A program made the position numbers and the translations under genes. A DNA stretch of 64,000 nt from Caldilineaceae bacterium. GTDB lineage: Bacteria; Chloroflexota; Anaerolineae; Caldilineales; Caldilineaceae. Each line of letters opens with the position of its first letter. Position 1 is the first letter of the stretch. Below, in pieces: positions 44,822 to 54,636 of the stretch. Location of the stretch: the NCBI GenBank assembly GCA_022842065.1, contig JALHQH010000021.1:62001-126000 (forward strand), written 5' to 3'. The notes below the pieces were generated by a model. That model did no database searches and was not told the origin of the DNA. It worked only from the letters and a program-made list of their open reading frames with translations.

Positions 44822-47800
44822 TTATTTTTGCAATCTAGCAAGTAAGGCTTTGGCATCCTGCAGATCTGCCATATCAAACCCTTCGGTAAACCAACCATAA
44901 ATTTCCGCAAGTAGCGTGTGAGCATCACGTTGTTTGCCCTGTTGCGCCCACAAGCGCGCCAAGCTCATGGCGGCACGCAGTTCGAGTGATTTAGCCGCTT
45001 GACGACGTGAAATGGCGAGAGCTTGATGGAAACAAGCTTCAGCTTCAGCTATTTCTCGGCCCTGCCCCAGTAGCAATTCGCCTTTAATGCGATACATATC
45101 GGCGATACACCAATATGCTTGGTTGCCACTGAGTATTGCAAACGCTTCAGCTAATATGGCGAGTGCTTGTTCATAATCACCCGCACAGAGATAGGCTTCG
45201 GCAAGCAAAGTTAGGGTGAACGGAAATGGGGTAAACTTAGGTCTTGTGGACCGTTGTATATTAGTATGCTCGATAAGTTGTTGAATACTCTCCTCAATTT
45301 TCCCGCGGAGCAGCAGAATCCAACCATTAAGGAAACCAAATGTGCTGTCTTTTTGCGCGTAAGGGCTATCTGCTGCAAATAGCATCTGAACAAGTGTTTC
45401 TGCGCGGTTTGTGTCATGATCAGAGCAGGCGCAACATGCACTATAGGCTACCGCCAAACTGAGCGTAAACGGATGCTGCAATTGTTTGGCAAGCACGAGG
45501 GCAGCTTCGCATTGTTGCCGTGCTTGATCAGGATAGCCAAGCACCCAAAGGGTCCACCCTAGCCGTGTGCGACAATAGATGCCAGTATCTTGACCATATT
45601 CAATGAGGTGGCGCACTTGACAGACTTCGGCATAGCGATCGACAACTTGTTGGAGATAGGCTCTCGACTGCCTAAAATCCCCTTGCCAAAATGCCGATAC
45701 CCCAATTACGTAGCAACCCTCTAGATAAACAACCTGATCATCATCCGTGATTTGTTGTCCGGCGATTTCCAGCAATTGCTGTCCCATTGCTTTTGCATCT
45801 ACAAAATTGTGTCGACTGGTCTTGTGAATTGCCCAAACCCGCAGCATACTGGGGTGGAGTGGTATACCTAATTGTTGCGAAAGTTGATAAGCACGCTCAT
45901 AAGTATCGTGCATAAGTGTTACTGCAAAACTCGTGACATCCGCAAGGGGTGGTCCCAAAGCCACCAGCAAAGTAAGCTCGCGTTGGTCGCGCACCTTACT
46001 TGCCGGCAACAGTTTGAGCAGCGTGAGCGCACGTTGAAGATGGAGAATGATCTCAGCTGTCGCGTAAATCTGTGCGGAGCGCACGGCTGCTTTGGCGTAA
46101 TAATCAATTGCCGGCTCGACCATACCTGCTGCATCATAATGGGCGGCAATCTGCGCGGCGATGTTATCGAACTGGCCCGTATTTTCATTTTCCAACGTTT
46201 CCGCCACACAGTGATGGAGATATCTACACCGCGCACGACTGATCCCCGCCGCGGCGACATCACGAATGCGGTCATGGGAAAAATCATAGGCATCCGTACC
46301 TTGCTCGCGGATGATGCGCCGCTGCCATAGTTCATCCAGCGCATTGACGGCTTTATCTCGACTGATCTTGCTTGCGTCGGCGAGTAAATCTAACGTAAAG
46401 GCGCGCCCGACAATCGCTCCCCATTCACACAGTTCGCGTGCGCTGGCGGAAAGCTGCCCTAGCCGTGCTTGGATCATGGCTAACACTTTGGGCGGCAGTT
46501 GTTGGACAATCGCCGCGCTTGCTTCGATGGGAAAAGTGGCGGTTGTCGTGGCGTTGCCGGTTGAACCGTTACATACAATCTGTCCCTGGGTAGCACGCAT
46601 GGTTTCGACGACAAAGAGCGGGTTGCCGGCAGTGTCACGGAACAGTTGGCTCAGGGTCTGCCCATCAAGCGCCTGCGCCGTCATTTGGTGTGCCAGATCA
46701 CTGGTCTCAGCTTCGCTCAGGCGTAGAAGGTCAAGTTGCGTCAGGGTGTCACTGCCGCGCAAGGGGTTTAACAAATCGTACAAAGGGTGGGTCACGTCTA
46801 CCTCATCGGGTAGACGAGCAGTGCCAACGAGCAGCAATTTGGGTTGGCTCAAGCGGGTGGCGTTGCGCAGCAGAAAATGAAGCAACTCCAGCGTTTCTTT
46901 GTCACACCATTGCAAATCGTCGATCAGCAAAACCAGCGGCTGCTGGACGGACAACAGGGCGCGGGTCACCGCCTCAAAAAGATGATGACGCTGCCAGCCT
47001 TGGGTGATCGGGGCGGGTGGCGGCAACGTGGGCTGATCACTGAGGAGTTCCGGGAGGAGACGTGACAACTCGCTCAGCCAAGGAGCATCGACCTTGACGC
47101 GTGTGGCACGCAACGGCTCGGAACGTAGCCACTCAATGGCCGGCGCGTAGGTTAATCGACCCTCTGCCGCATAACAACGTGAACGCAGCGTGCAAAAGCC
47201 CTGATGGATCGCCCACCGCAGCAATTCTTCTGCCAACCGCGTCTTCCCAATGCCGGCTTCGCCGGCAATCAAGACAAATTGCGGTTGACCGCGCAAGGCC
47301 ACCCGCCATCGTTGTTGGAGGATCTGCCATTCGGATTCTCTGCCCACAAATGGTGCGTGGGCAGCTAACTCAGGTTGGACAGAGGTACTCACCGCACTAT
47401 TTAAAAGCTGATTATAAACCGCCTGGGTTTCGCGATCCGGCGCAACCCCAAGCTCTGCCCGCAGTTGGGTCAAACAGGTATGATAGACGCGCAAGGCCGC
47501 CGCGCGGTCGTCGCTGAGCGCATGCAGACGCATTAGCTGGCGATAGGTTGCTTCGTGTAATGGATCGTGGCGCAACAGTTGCTCGCTATACGCAATCGCG
47601 TCGACATAGGCGCGTTGGGCTTCTAACAACTGGATCAACCGTTCCAAGGCGTGACCATATTGGGTATAAAGCGCTTCACGTTCGGTAAAAATCCATTCAT
47701 CGTAACAACCGGGCAGCAATTCGCCCGTATAAGCGGCAACGGCTGTACGCAGCGCCGTAACGGCTTGCGGCGCAGGCATGGTCGCCGCAGTGGCCAGCGC

Positions 47801-48130
47801 CGTACGAAATGTCTCCACATCGAGGGTAAAGGTTACAGCGGGTAACCATTGTACACTTTGGCGATCGGCGGCTAGCAAACGGTCGGCCTGGGGTAAAAGC
47901 TGGCGGAAATAGAGCAGTTGTTTACGCAAATTGGTTAAAGCTTGGGCCTCCGTCGAATCAGGCCAAAAGAGAAAGGCGAGATGACGGCGGCTTTGCGGCG
48001 CTTGGCGATGCAGCAACAGGTAGGTCAGCAAGGCTTGTAACCGCGGCATGCCCGCCAAGTTGATGGGCGTATCATCAGCTATTAGGGCAAAATCGCCGAG
48101 GAGACGAACCGTTAGGTGCGGTGGATTCAT
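44822..48130 (-). CDS. SARP/BTAD-type AAA transcriptional regulator with TPR-like C-terminus
   Basis: 1102 residues from ATG 48130; the frame extends to 48247 over a palindromic repeat. Residues 1-95 form a winged-helix OmpR-like domain (TVRLLGDFALIADDTPINLA). Residues 100-250 are a bacterial transcriptional activation domain (LHEATYRQLMRLHALSDDRA). An AAA/NB-ARC-like ATPase follows, with Walker A LIAGEAGIGKTRLAEELL and Walker B PLVLLIDDLQWCDKE. A long helical TPR-like half completes it. There is no C-terminal LuxR helix-turn-helix, so DNA binding must come from the N-terminal domain. Such regulators are common in Chloroflexota and the effector is unknown. No clear target gene is adjacent. 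Confidence 0.88.
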   Translation of the reverse strand: MNPPHLTVRLLGDFALIADDTPINLAGMPRLQALLTYLLLHRQAPQSRRHLAFLFWPDSTEAQALTNLRKQLLYFRQLLPQADRLLAADRQSVQWLPAVTFTLDVETFRTALATAATMPAPQAVTALRTAVAAYTGELLPGCYDEWIFTEREALYTQYGHALERLIQLLEAQRAYVDAIAYSEQLLRHDPLHEATYRQLMRLHALSDDRAAALRVYHTCLTQLRAELGVAPDRETQAVYNQLLNSAVSTSVQPELAAHAPFVGRESEWQILQQRWRVALRGQPQFVLIAGEAGIGKTRLAEELLRWAIHQGFCTLRSRCYAAEGRLTYAPAIEWLRSEPLRATRVKVDAPWLSELSRLLPELLSDQPTLPPPAPITQGWQRHHLFEAVTRALLSVQQPLVLLIDDLQWCDKETLELLHFLLRNATRLSQPKLLLVGTARLPDEVDVTHPLYDLLNPLRGSDTLTQLDLLRLSEAETSDLAHQMTAQALDGQTLSQLFRDTAGNPLFVVETMRATQGQIVCNGSTGNATTTATFPIEASAAIVQQLPPKVLAMIQARLGQLSASARELCEWGAIVGRAFTLDLLADASKISRDKAVNALDELWQRRIIREQGTDAYDFSHDRIRDVAAAGISRARCRYLHHCVAETLENENTGQFDNIAAQIAAHYDAAGMVEPAIDYYAKAAVRSAQIYATAEIILHLQRALTLLKLLPASKVRDQRELTLLVALGPPLADVTSFAVTLMHDTYERAYQLSQQLGIPLHPSMLRVWAIHKTSRHNFVDAKAMGQQLLEIAGQQITDDDQVVYLEGCYVIGVSAFWQGDFRQSRAYLQQVVDRYAEVCQVRHLIEYGQDTGIYCRTRLGWTLWVLGYPDQARQQCEAALVLAKQLQHPFTLSLAVAYSACCACSDHDTNRAETLVQMLFAADSPYAQKDSTFGFLNGWILLLRGKIEESIQQLIEHTNIQRSTRPKFTPFPFTLTLLAEAYLCAGDYEQALAILAEAFAILSGNQAYWCIADMYRIKGELLLGQGREIAEAEACFHQALAISRRQAAKSLELRAAMSLARLWAQQGKQRDAHTLLAEIYGWFTEGFDMADLQDAKALLARLQK

Positions 48131-48211
48131 AGTGGTAGTATAATTTGGAAAAATAGGCTTGTCAATGGCTACAAAATTGCAAGGGCGCATCCCAAGAAAG
48201 CATCGTACTAC

Positions 48212-48273
48212 GTCCCCGGCACAGGCGGGGAAACGGTACGTAGACAAACCAATTTTTCGCCTGTGCCGGGGAC
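48212..48273. repeat. Palindromic element, family C, copy 2
   Basis: Perfect 16-bp arms gtccccggcacaggcg (48212-48227) and cgcctgtgccggggac (48258-48273). The gtccccggcac core and size match the palindrome at 27107-27174. It overlaps the upstream end of the SARP-like frame, which is another reason to start that gene at 48130. Confidence 0.6.
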
Positions 48274-48392
48274 ATTTACCTCAAAATTGGGACGCGCCCA
48301 AATTGCAAAAGCGGGAATCATAGTCGTATCACGCGCTGCACTATCTTAGTAGGGTCGATATGACAGCGGGCGATACGACTAGTCAGCAATGG

Positions 48393-49511
48393 CTAATAAA
48401 CAACCTTTTTGGGAAACCAAATGTCTTTCGGATTCCCCGGATGACGCACCAGCGCGGCCTCGTCCAATTCAATACCAAGACCGGGTTTGGTGGGGAGGGG
48501 GATGTAGCCATCTTGCATGCGCAGTGGGGCTTTGACCAGTTCATCGGCCAGGGTGCGGGTGTGGACCGATTCGGTGATCAGAAAATTTGGGGTACAGGCA
48601 GCAAATTGCACCACGGCCGCCAGAGAGACCGGTCCATTAGGGTTGTGCGGTGCCACGGTGACCCCACATGGTTCGGCCATCGCCGCGATTTTGCGCAGTT
48701 CGAGGATCCCACCGGCATGACAGATGTCGGGTTGAATCACATCGACCAAGCGCTCGGTGAGCAGCGGCCAGAAACCCCAACGTGTATAGTAGCGTTCGCC
48801 CACGGCCAGCGGCACGTTCACCGCCGCCCGCACCCGCGCCAACATCTCGTTGCCGTCCGAGGGTACCGGCTCTTCCAGAAAGAGCAGGTCAAAGGGTTCC
48901 AGCGCCTGGGCAATTTTGATGGCCGCTTGGGGACCAAAACGCCAGTGACCATCAACCGCAATATCAGCCTTAGGCCCAACCGCGTCACGGGCAGCCCGAA
49001 TACAACGCACGGCAAAGTCCAGCCCTTCGGGTGAAATGGTGAAATATTCGTCACCAAACGGGTCAAACTTTAGCCCGGTGAAACCCAGTTTTTCCACCGC
49101 ATAAGCCGATGCTTCCCCACACTCCTCCGGCGTCGTGTAAGGACCAGGCCAGGTGTAGGCGCGGATGGCCTCGCGCACAGGGCCACCCCAGAGCCGGTAG
49201 ATCGGCACATTGAGCACCTTGCCGGTGATGTCCCACATCGCTTGCTCTAACGCACTGATCGCGGTGAAGTCGGTGACCCCTTTCCAGCACGAGGTCATGT
49301 GCCACTTGCGCCAGTGCAGCTCAATGTCGAGCGGGTTCTGGTCGATGAGCAGGCGGGCCAGTTCCTGGATCGCGCCGATCACCGAAAGCTCTTTGCCTTC
49401 TAGCGTCGCCTCGCCTACTCCTTCCACCCCTTCGTCGGTATAAATCTTGACAAAGACATAGTTGCTGTCGCCAAAGTCAACCATAAAGGTTTTGATGTCG
49501 GTGATTTTCAT
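48393..49511 (-). CDS. Enolase-superfamily dehydratase (mandelate racemase/galactonate dehydratase-like)
   Basis: 372 residues from ATG 49511; the GTG at 49520 overlaps the GGAG ribosome-binding site. N-terminal capping domain begins MKITDIKTFMVDFGDSNYVF, then the TIM barrel. Metal ligands are visible: Asp in ADIAVDGHWRF (about residue 206), Glu in LLFLEEPVPS and Glu in LAVGERYYTR. The HWR and VAPHNPNGPVS blocks supply the acid/base His, as in D-galactonate dehydratase. It probably dehydrates a sugar acid. It lies next to a beta-galactosidase gene on the same strand (about 190 bases, with a palindrome between), consistent with galactose or galactonate use. Confidence 0.9.
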   Translation of the reverse strand: MKITDIKTFMVDFGDSNYVFVKIYTDEGVEGVGEATLEGKELSVIGAIQELARLLIDQNPLDIELHWRKWHMTSCWKGVTDFTAISALEQAMWDITGKVLNVPIYRLWGGPVREAIRAYTWPGPYTTPEECGEASAYAVEKLGFTGLKFDPFGDEYFTISPEGLDFAVRCIRAARDAVGPKADIAVDGHWRFGPQAAIKIAQALEPFDLLFLEEPVPSDGNEMLARVRAAVNVPLAVGERYYTRWGFWPLLTERLVDVIQPDICHAGGILELRKIAAMAEPCGVTVAPHNPNGPVSLAAVVQFAACTPNFLITESVHTRTLADELVKAPLRMQDGYIPLPTKPGLGIELDEAALVRHPGNPKDIWFPKKVVY

Positions 49512-49566
49512 TGTGGACACTCCTTGCGTTCGGCTTGTGGTTGCGTGGTCAGTTGGTTTTAATGAG

Positions 49567-49677
49567 CGTCTAAAAATAACTTCCTTACCCGAGCCTTGCG
49601 CGCCAGGGGCACCCGGTGACTCGCCCGAGTTGGTTGCGAGTCACGGACTCGCTGGGCGCTGAAGTTATTTCTAGACG
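49567..49677. mobile_element. MITE-like palindromic element between sugar genes
   Basis: 17-bp terminal arms cgtctaaaaataacttc (49567-49583) and gaagttatttctagacg (49661-49677) match with one mismatch. The interior carries a second pairing (gagtc..gactc; gagt cacgg/ccggtgactc). Total 111 bases, no coding capacity. It lies between the GH42 gene and the downstream dehydratase gene. Confidence 0.55.
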
Positions 49678-49705
49678 ATTACTTAATCAGGTGTATCGCT
49701 ACCCT

Positions 49706-51742
49706 TTAGCCCTGCGCCGCCAGAATACTCACCCCATATGCAGCCAGCGTAAGGGTATCGACTAAGGTATTGCCGCCCAAATGATCCCGATATTGCACAC
49801 CCGCCGGCAAGGCAACTGTCGCCGGAGCGGCATTGTGGTTGAGCACAAAGAGCAAACGCCGGCCAGCTTTTTCACGCACGGCCACCTCAACGCCAGCGGG
49901 CGTATCCAGCAAGGGTGCGATGCCATGCTGTGTCAATAAGCTGCCGTAAAAATCAACTAGAAATGCCTCATCGGCATCCGTGGCGATGTAATAGCCGTGG
50001 CCCTGGCCAAATTGGTTGCGGGTCAAGACTGGTGTCCCCATATAAAAATCATCCCCGTAGGTCGCGAGGACCGCGGCCCCTTCACTGTGGATGATGTCAC
50101 AGAGGCGCGCACAGCTATATTCGCCACTGCCGTCGGCCATGACAATGCGATTGGTCTGCCCTTCGTAGAGCGCGTCGATCTCTTCGACGCGGATACCGAG
50201 CACCTGGCGCAGCGGACCGGGATAACCTTCAAACGCTAGATCGGTCTCATCGACTACGCCGCTAAAGACGGTGGTGACGAAAGAGCCACCAGCCTGTACA
50301 AAAGCCTCCACCCGTGCACCCACCCCCGGCTTGACCATATGCAACATGGGCGCGATCACCAAATCATAAGGGGCGAGATCCGAGTCGCTGAAGATCACGT
50401 CGATGGGGACATTGTGCCGCCAGAGCGCGCCATAATGTTTGCGCACAAAGGCAGGGTAATCCTTGGGGTTGATTGGCCCAATCGCCCCTTCAATGGCCCA
50501 CCAGTTGTTCCAATCAAAGAGGATGGCGACGCGGGCCGGCGTCGCCGCGCCGATCACCGTGTCACCCAGCGCTGCTAACTCCGCGCCCAGTTGGGTTACT
50601 TCGCGGAAGACGCGCGTATCGGATCGCCCACCATGTTCGACCACGGCACCGTGGAACTTTTCGCCTGCGCCCCGCCCGCGCCGCCACTGGAAATACATCA
50701 CCGTGTCCGCGCCGTGGGCCACGGCCAGATAGCTCCACAGTCGCAACACGCCAGGCCGCTTGAGTGCGTTGACCGCCTGCCAGTTCTGGCTGCTCGGCGT
50801 CTGCTCCAAGAGCATAAAGGGTTGCCCATCTTTGAGGCCACGGTGCAGATCGTGAGCAAAGGCAATATCACTGGTCTGGCCATTCGGTTTGGGGTAACAA
50901 TCCCACGAGATCACATCCAGCTCTTTCGCCCAGGCCCGATAGTCCAAATGAGGGAAGGTACCCATCAAGTTGGTAGTAAAGGGGATTGTCGGGGTAATGC
51001 CCTTGATGGCATCCCGCTCTAGCTTATAGCAGGCGAGCATCGAATCGCTTTGGAAACGGCGGTAGTCGATGGTGAGGCCGTGGGTTACCCGTTCGCCATC
51101 GGCATAGGGCGGCTCGATCTGTGACCAGTCGGTGTAGGTGTGGCTCCAGAAGGGGGTCCACCAGCGCTGGTTCAGTTCATCTAGGCTGCTGTAGCGCGCC
51201 TGCAACCATTCCCGGAAGGCAGCGGCGCAGGTATCACAGTAGCAGGGCGTGGCATACTCATTCGAGATGTGCCAGATCAGCAGATTGGGCTGCGTGCCAT
51301 AACGTTCGGCCAACTTGGTCGCCATCTGCACGGCAAAGCGGCGATAGGTGGGGGAGTTGGGGCAGTAGTTGGTGCGGTTGCCGTGGTGGACACGGCGACC
51401 GCGCTCGTCGGCGTGCAGCACATCGGGGTAGGCTTGGGACATCCACGCCGGTTGGGCGGCGGAGGGGGTGGCCAGGCAGAGATAACGCCCCGCCGCGGTC
51501 AGCTTTTCGATCACCGTGTCGAGCCAGTCAAAGGTGAAACGATCCGCAGCCGGTTGCAGGGAAACCCAGCTAAAGACACCGACGGTTGCCACGTTGTAGT
51601 GACACTGCTGCATCAGTGCGACATCTTCGTCCCAGGTGGCGAGGGGCCACTGTTCCGGATTATAGTCGCCGCCATGCCAGATAAAGGGGGCGCGGGGATT
51701 GATGGGTGGGTAGGCAGAGGGGGTACGTTGTGGATGGTCCAC
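49706..51742 (-). CDS. GH42 beta-galactosidase
   Basis: 678 residues, typical for the family. The N-terminal TIM barrel has WHGGDYNPEQWPLATWDEDV, the acid/base Glu in LLIWHISNEYATPCYCDTC (about residue 162) and the nucleophile Glu in PFMLLEQTPSSQNW (about 317). The Cys residues in CYCDTC and NYCPNSP are those of the structural zinc site in many GH42 enzymes. A trimerisation domain and a C-terminal beta domain follow. No signal peptide, so it acts on imported galactosides. Its stop is followed by the palindromic element and then the dehydratase gene. Confidence 0.95.
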   Translation of the reverse strand: MDHPQRTPSAYPPINPRAPFIWHGGDYNPEQWPLATWDEDVALMQQCHYNVATVGVFSWVSLQPAADRFTFDWLDTVIEKLTAAGRYLCLATPSAAQPAWMSQAYPDVLHADERGRRVHHGNRTNYCPNSPTYRRFAVQMATKLAERYGTQPNLLIWHISNEYATPCYCDTCAAAFREWLQARYSSLDELNQRWWTPFWSHTYTDWSQIEPPYADGERVTHGLTIDYRRFQSDSMLACYKLERDAIKGITPTIPFTTNLMGTFPHLDYRAWAKELDVISWDCYPKPNGQTSDIAFAHDLHRGLKDGQPFMLLEQTPSSQNWQAVNALKRPGVLRLWSYLAVAHGADTVMYFQWRRGRGAGEKFHGAVVEHGGRSDTRVFREVTQLGAELAALGDTVIGAATPARVAILFDWNNWWAIEGAIGPINPKDYPAFVRKHYGALWRHNVPIDVIFSDSDLAPYDLVIAPMLHMVKPGVGARVEAFVQAGGSFVTTVFSGVVDETDLAFEGYPGPLRQVLGIRVEEIDALYEGQTNRIVMADGSGEYSCARLCDIIHSEGAAVLATYGDDFYMGTPVLTRNQFGQGHGYYIATDADEAFLVDFYGSLLTQHGIAPLLDTPAGVEVAVREKAGRRLLFVLNHNAAPATVALPAGVQYRDHLGGNTLVDTLTLAAYGVSILAAQG

Positions 51743-51890
51743 GGGAAGGCCTCGTTTCTAGAGAAAGCGTGGGTCATTGGGCTTTGGCTATTGAGTAATT
51801 TCAACCATGCTGGCGAGGCCATTCAATGTCACGACATGGCAATGATTGGCATGGAAGGCGTAAAGGATTGATCGTAATCGTAGGTATAAA

Positions 51891-52301
51891 TCATACTGGC
51901 AGGTGCCATTCAATGCGCGGAGAACGAAACGTTAGCGTTGGCATCGCCTCTTTCTCCATGCGGCTAATCCACACGAACTCATCAGGGTATTGCGCATCAA
52001 TCCGTCTGTATAAAGCTTCATGGTCGGGATCATGATCAATCAATTTTCCTTGATAAATCGCTACATACTGACCAAAATAGTTTTCTTTTAGCAGTGGGTG
52101 CAACGCAAGGTAGGCTTGCATTTCCGGAGGTATATCTTCATCCGCATCGGCTAGCTTGGTTTCTATACTTTCGTCTGGCCAAGCCTGCTCTACCAACGTT
52201 TCCAACAAGGTATTAATGTTTTGCCGGTGCAAGCTCGCCAACTGTTTGATTTTTTCAGCCAATTCTTCCGAAAATGTAATCGTAAGAGATCCTGCCACCA
52301 T
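51891..52301 (-). CDS. Small antitoxin-like protein with DUF5678-like C-terminus
   Basis: 136 residues. The first 45 residues (SLTITFSEELAEKIKQLASL, then NINTLLETLVEQA) look like a ribbon-helix-helix DNA-binding segment. An acidic linker follows, then YFGQYVAIYQGKLIDHDPDH and YPDEFVWISR, a pattern I associate with DUF5678. The plan suggests an antitoxin or autoregulator, but no toxin gene is adjacent. Function unproven. Confidence 0.7.
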   Translation of the reverse strand: MVAGSLTITFSEELAEKIKQLASLHRQNINTLLETLVEQAWPDESIETKLADADEDIPPEMQAYLALHPLLKENYFGQYVAIYQGKLIDHDPDHEALYRRIDAQYPDEFVWISRMEKEAMPTLTFRSPRIEWHLPV

Positions 52302-52519
52302 CTTGCTCCTTCTACCACAAAGATGATCACGCTAATGTATCAAGGGACAACAAACCGGCGTAGCGATTGCAATACCAATCCCTTACAAATTATACCACAA
52401 ATACGCTGGCTGGAGACAGATAGAGAACATTTTTGGCAGTAGCCGAACATCTATGGATTGGTGTTCACTACGCATGCGCGTTTTCGATGAGAACCCATAC
52501 CTGTTGTAAAATCTACTCT

Positions 52520-53611
52520 ATGCTTAAACAAAAAGTTGATGACCGATTTCAAAGCGAGCAGCCAGCGCTAGTGCCACCGCCTAGTCGCCGTGGTCGGCTA
52601 TGGCGTTGGGGATTGACGGCGCTACTCGTCAGCCTGCTTTTGGCGGCCCTCTTTGGGGATGTCTTCACCACGGGCGGTGGGCGCATCTTTCTGGCCCAGC
52701 GCTTTCAGACCTTTGTCACGATCTTCCTCGGCATCTTTATTGAGGCTGCGCCCTTTCTGCTGATCGGCTCGCTGGTCTCCGGCCTGATCGCGGTCTTTGT
52801 TGACCAGAGTATGCTCGACCGCTATCTGCCCCACCGTGCCTTGCCTGCGGCCCTTTCCGGCGCGGCCTTGGGGCTGATCTTCCCCGTCTGCGAATGTGGG
52901 GTGGTGCCAGTCACGCGGCGGCTCTATGAGAAGGGGTTGCCGATGTCGGTGGGGGTAGCCTTTTTGCTCGCGGCGCCGGTGATCAATCCGGTGGTGATGA
53001 TCAGCACCTATGCCGCCTTTGGTTGGGGGCCGGTACTCTGGGGGCGCATCGCCTTTAGTTTTCTGGTGGCGACGATTGTGGGGCTGATCTTCCATGTTGC
53101 CCAGCCGGGCGAGGTCTTGCGCCCAACGCTTTTTGCTGCGCACGATGCGGCCTGTCACCATGATCACGGACAGGTGAGCAATGCTCCCCAAGCCAGTTTA
53201 TGGGCGCGCATTCAACGGGCACTCAACACGGCCGGCGACGACTTTCTCGACATGGCGCGCTATCTGATCATCGGCTCGTTGCTGGCCGCGACGATGCAGA
53301 CATTGGTCCCCCAAAATGTACTGTTGGCGATTGGACAGGGGCCGATCCTATCGGTGTTGGCGATGCAGGCGCTGGCCTTTGTGCTCTCGGTCTGTTCTAC
53401 GGTGGACGCCTTTCTGGCGCTGGCCTTTAGCCCGATCTTCACCACGGGCAGCGTTGTCGTCTTTCTCACCTTTGGGCCGATGGTCGATATTAAGAGCGCG
53501 CTCATGTTCCTGGGCGTCTTTCAGCGGCGGATTGTGCTCTATCTGATCCTGTTGCCCTTGCTGCTCACCTTGCTGATTGGCATTTTCTGGAATCTAAATC
53601 TTGGAGTGTGA
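52520..53611 (+). CDS. YraQ/UPF0718-type permease (PF03773)
   Basis: 363 residues from ATG 52520; the frame extends upstream to 52433 without support. Eight or so membrane spans in two halves. The first half carries [20 protein letters not shown], with the Cys-Glu-Cys-Gly signature of the family, and [17 protein letters not shown]. The second half has [18 protein letters not shown], with its own Cys. A His-rich cytoplasmic loop ([10 protein letters not shown]) lies between the halves. Relatives are linked to metal, arsenical or thiol-related export but substrates are mostly unknown. The partner gene starts four bases after this stop. Confidence 0.88.
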   Translation: MLKQKVDDRFQSEQPALVPPPSRRGRLWRWGLTALLVSLLLAALFGDVFTTGGGRIFLAQRFQTFVTIFLGIFIEAAPFLLIGSLVSGLIAVFVDQSMLDRYLPHRALPAALSGAALGLIFPVCECGVVPVTRRLYEKGLPMSVGVAFLLAAPVINPVVMISTYAAFGWGPVLWGRIAFSFLVATIVGLIFHVAQPGEVLRPTLFAAHDAACHHDHGQVSNAPQASLWARIQRALNTAGDDFLDMARYLIIGSLLAATMQTLVPQNVLLAIGQGPILSVLAMQALAFVLSVCSTVDAFLALAFSPIFTTGSVVVFLTFGPMVDIKSALMFLGVFQRRIVLYLILLPLLLTLLIGIFWNLNLGV

Positions 53612-53614
53612 CCG

Positions 53615-54364
53615 ATGCAGCGTTTTCAAAACCCGATCAAGGCCATGTTGCTGATGGCGATGGGCCTCTTTTTCTATAGCCGCATCACTGGCGGCACCCT
53701 CTATTACTATATCAACGAACGTTTTGCCGCCTTTACGGTGATTGGCGTGGTTGGCCTGCTGTTGCTCGGCTTTAGTTATCGCTGGGATCAAACGCCAACA
53801 GAAGATGGCCATGATCATAACCACGCGCACGATCATGATCACAACCATGATCTAACCTGGGTGGGCGCGCTGATTGTGCTGCTGCCGATTATCCTGGGCG
53901 TAGCCATCACCCCCCAACCCTTAGGGGCCGCTGCGCTGGCGAATCGCGATGTAACGCTCAGCATGAGTGAGTCGGCGCTGCCGAGTGGGGTCCGCAACCG
54001 CGAGAAGGCGGCCACCGATAAGAACATTATGGATTGGTGGAATGACTTTCGCAGCACCGCCGGCGGCATGGAGACCTTTATTGGCCAGGAAGTTAAGGTC
54101 AGTGGCTTTGTCTACCAGGACGAGCGCTATGGTCCCGAGCAGTTTATGGTGACGCGCTTTGTGGTGAGCTGCTGTGTGGCCGATGCCAATGTATTGGGAC
54201 TGCTGGTCCAATGGCCGGCGGACCAAACCCCACCGAATGATCAATGGGTCGAGGTCGCGGGGGTTTTTATCACCAACACGAATCCTAATTCGCCCATGCC
54301 GATGGTGGCTGCACGTACGGTCACCCTGATCGAAGTGCCGAATCAACCTTATATGTATCCCTAG
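53615..54364 (+). CDS. TIGR03943/YcgQ-like (DUF1980) permease partner with His-rich loop
   Basis: 249 residues. Two N-terminal membrane segments (IKAMLLMAMGLFFYSRITGG; FTVIGVVGLLLLGFSYRW) are followed by a loop DGHDHNHAHDHDHNHDLTW with ten His/Asp pairs, likely metal binding, a third span, and an extracytoplasmic domain with GQEVKVSGFVYQDE and RFVVSCCVADANVLGLLV. The CC pair and G-x-V-Y pattern are family marks (DUF1980). These proteins occur almost always beside a UPF0718 permease and are thought to work with it, possibly for zinc or another metal. The metal is not established. Confidence 0.88.
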   Translation: MQRFQNPIKAMLLMAMGLFFYSRITGGTLYYYINERFAAFTVIGVVGLLLLGFSYRWDQTPTEDGHDHNHAHDHDHNHDLTWVGALIVLLPIILGVAITPQPLGAAALANRDVTLSMSESALPSGVRNREKAATDKNIMDWWNDFRSTAGGMETFIGQEVKVSGFVYQDERYGPEQFMVTRFVVSCCVADANVLGLLVQWPADQTPPNDQWVEVAGVFITNTNPNSPMPMVAARTVTLIEVPNQPYMYP

Positions 54365-54454
54365 CCGGTGAGTGAAGCGCCGGTAAAGCGCCGGTGAATT
54401 CATTCACCGGCTGATAGGCAAAACCCGTTAATGGAAATTAAGAAATAAGTTCGG

Positions 54455-54555
54455 CAAAAGAACCCCTCCCCGGCCCTCCCCTGTTAAGGGAGGGAGCAGC
54501 GGCCGGCGTAACTGTTCCTCCCCTTACCAGGGGAGGTTAGGAGGGGCTCCGGGTT
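54455..54555. repeat. Inverted repeat of pyrimidine/purine-rich type
   Basis: aacccctccccggccctccc (from 54458) is answered by tcccctccc-complement stretches ending gaggggct at 54547. Inner ccctcccctgttaagggagg and ctccccttaccaggggagg are each hairpins by themselves. It lies in the 270-base gap before the TolB-like gene, beside a smaller gcgccggtaaagcgccggtg direct repeat at 54370-54397. Confidence 0.5.
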
Positions 54556-54636
54556 TTACCCAATTATTTGCTTAATCTCCATAAACTGGTTAGTTATCCG
54601 TTATCGCGACATTACCTCTTATGCATACCCAATCCT

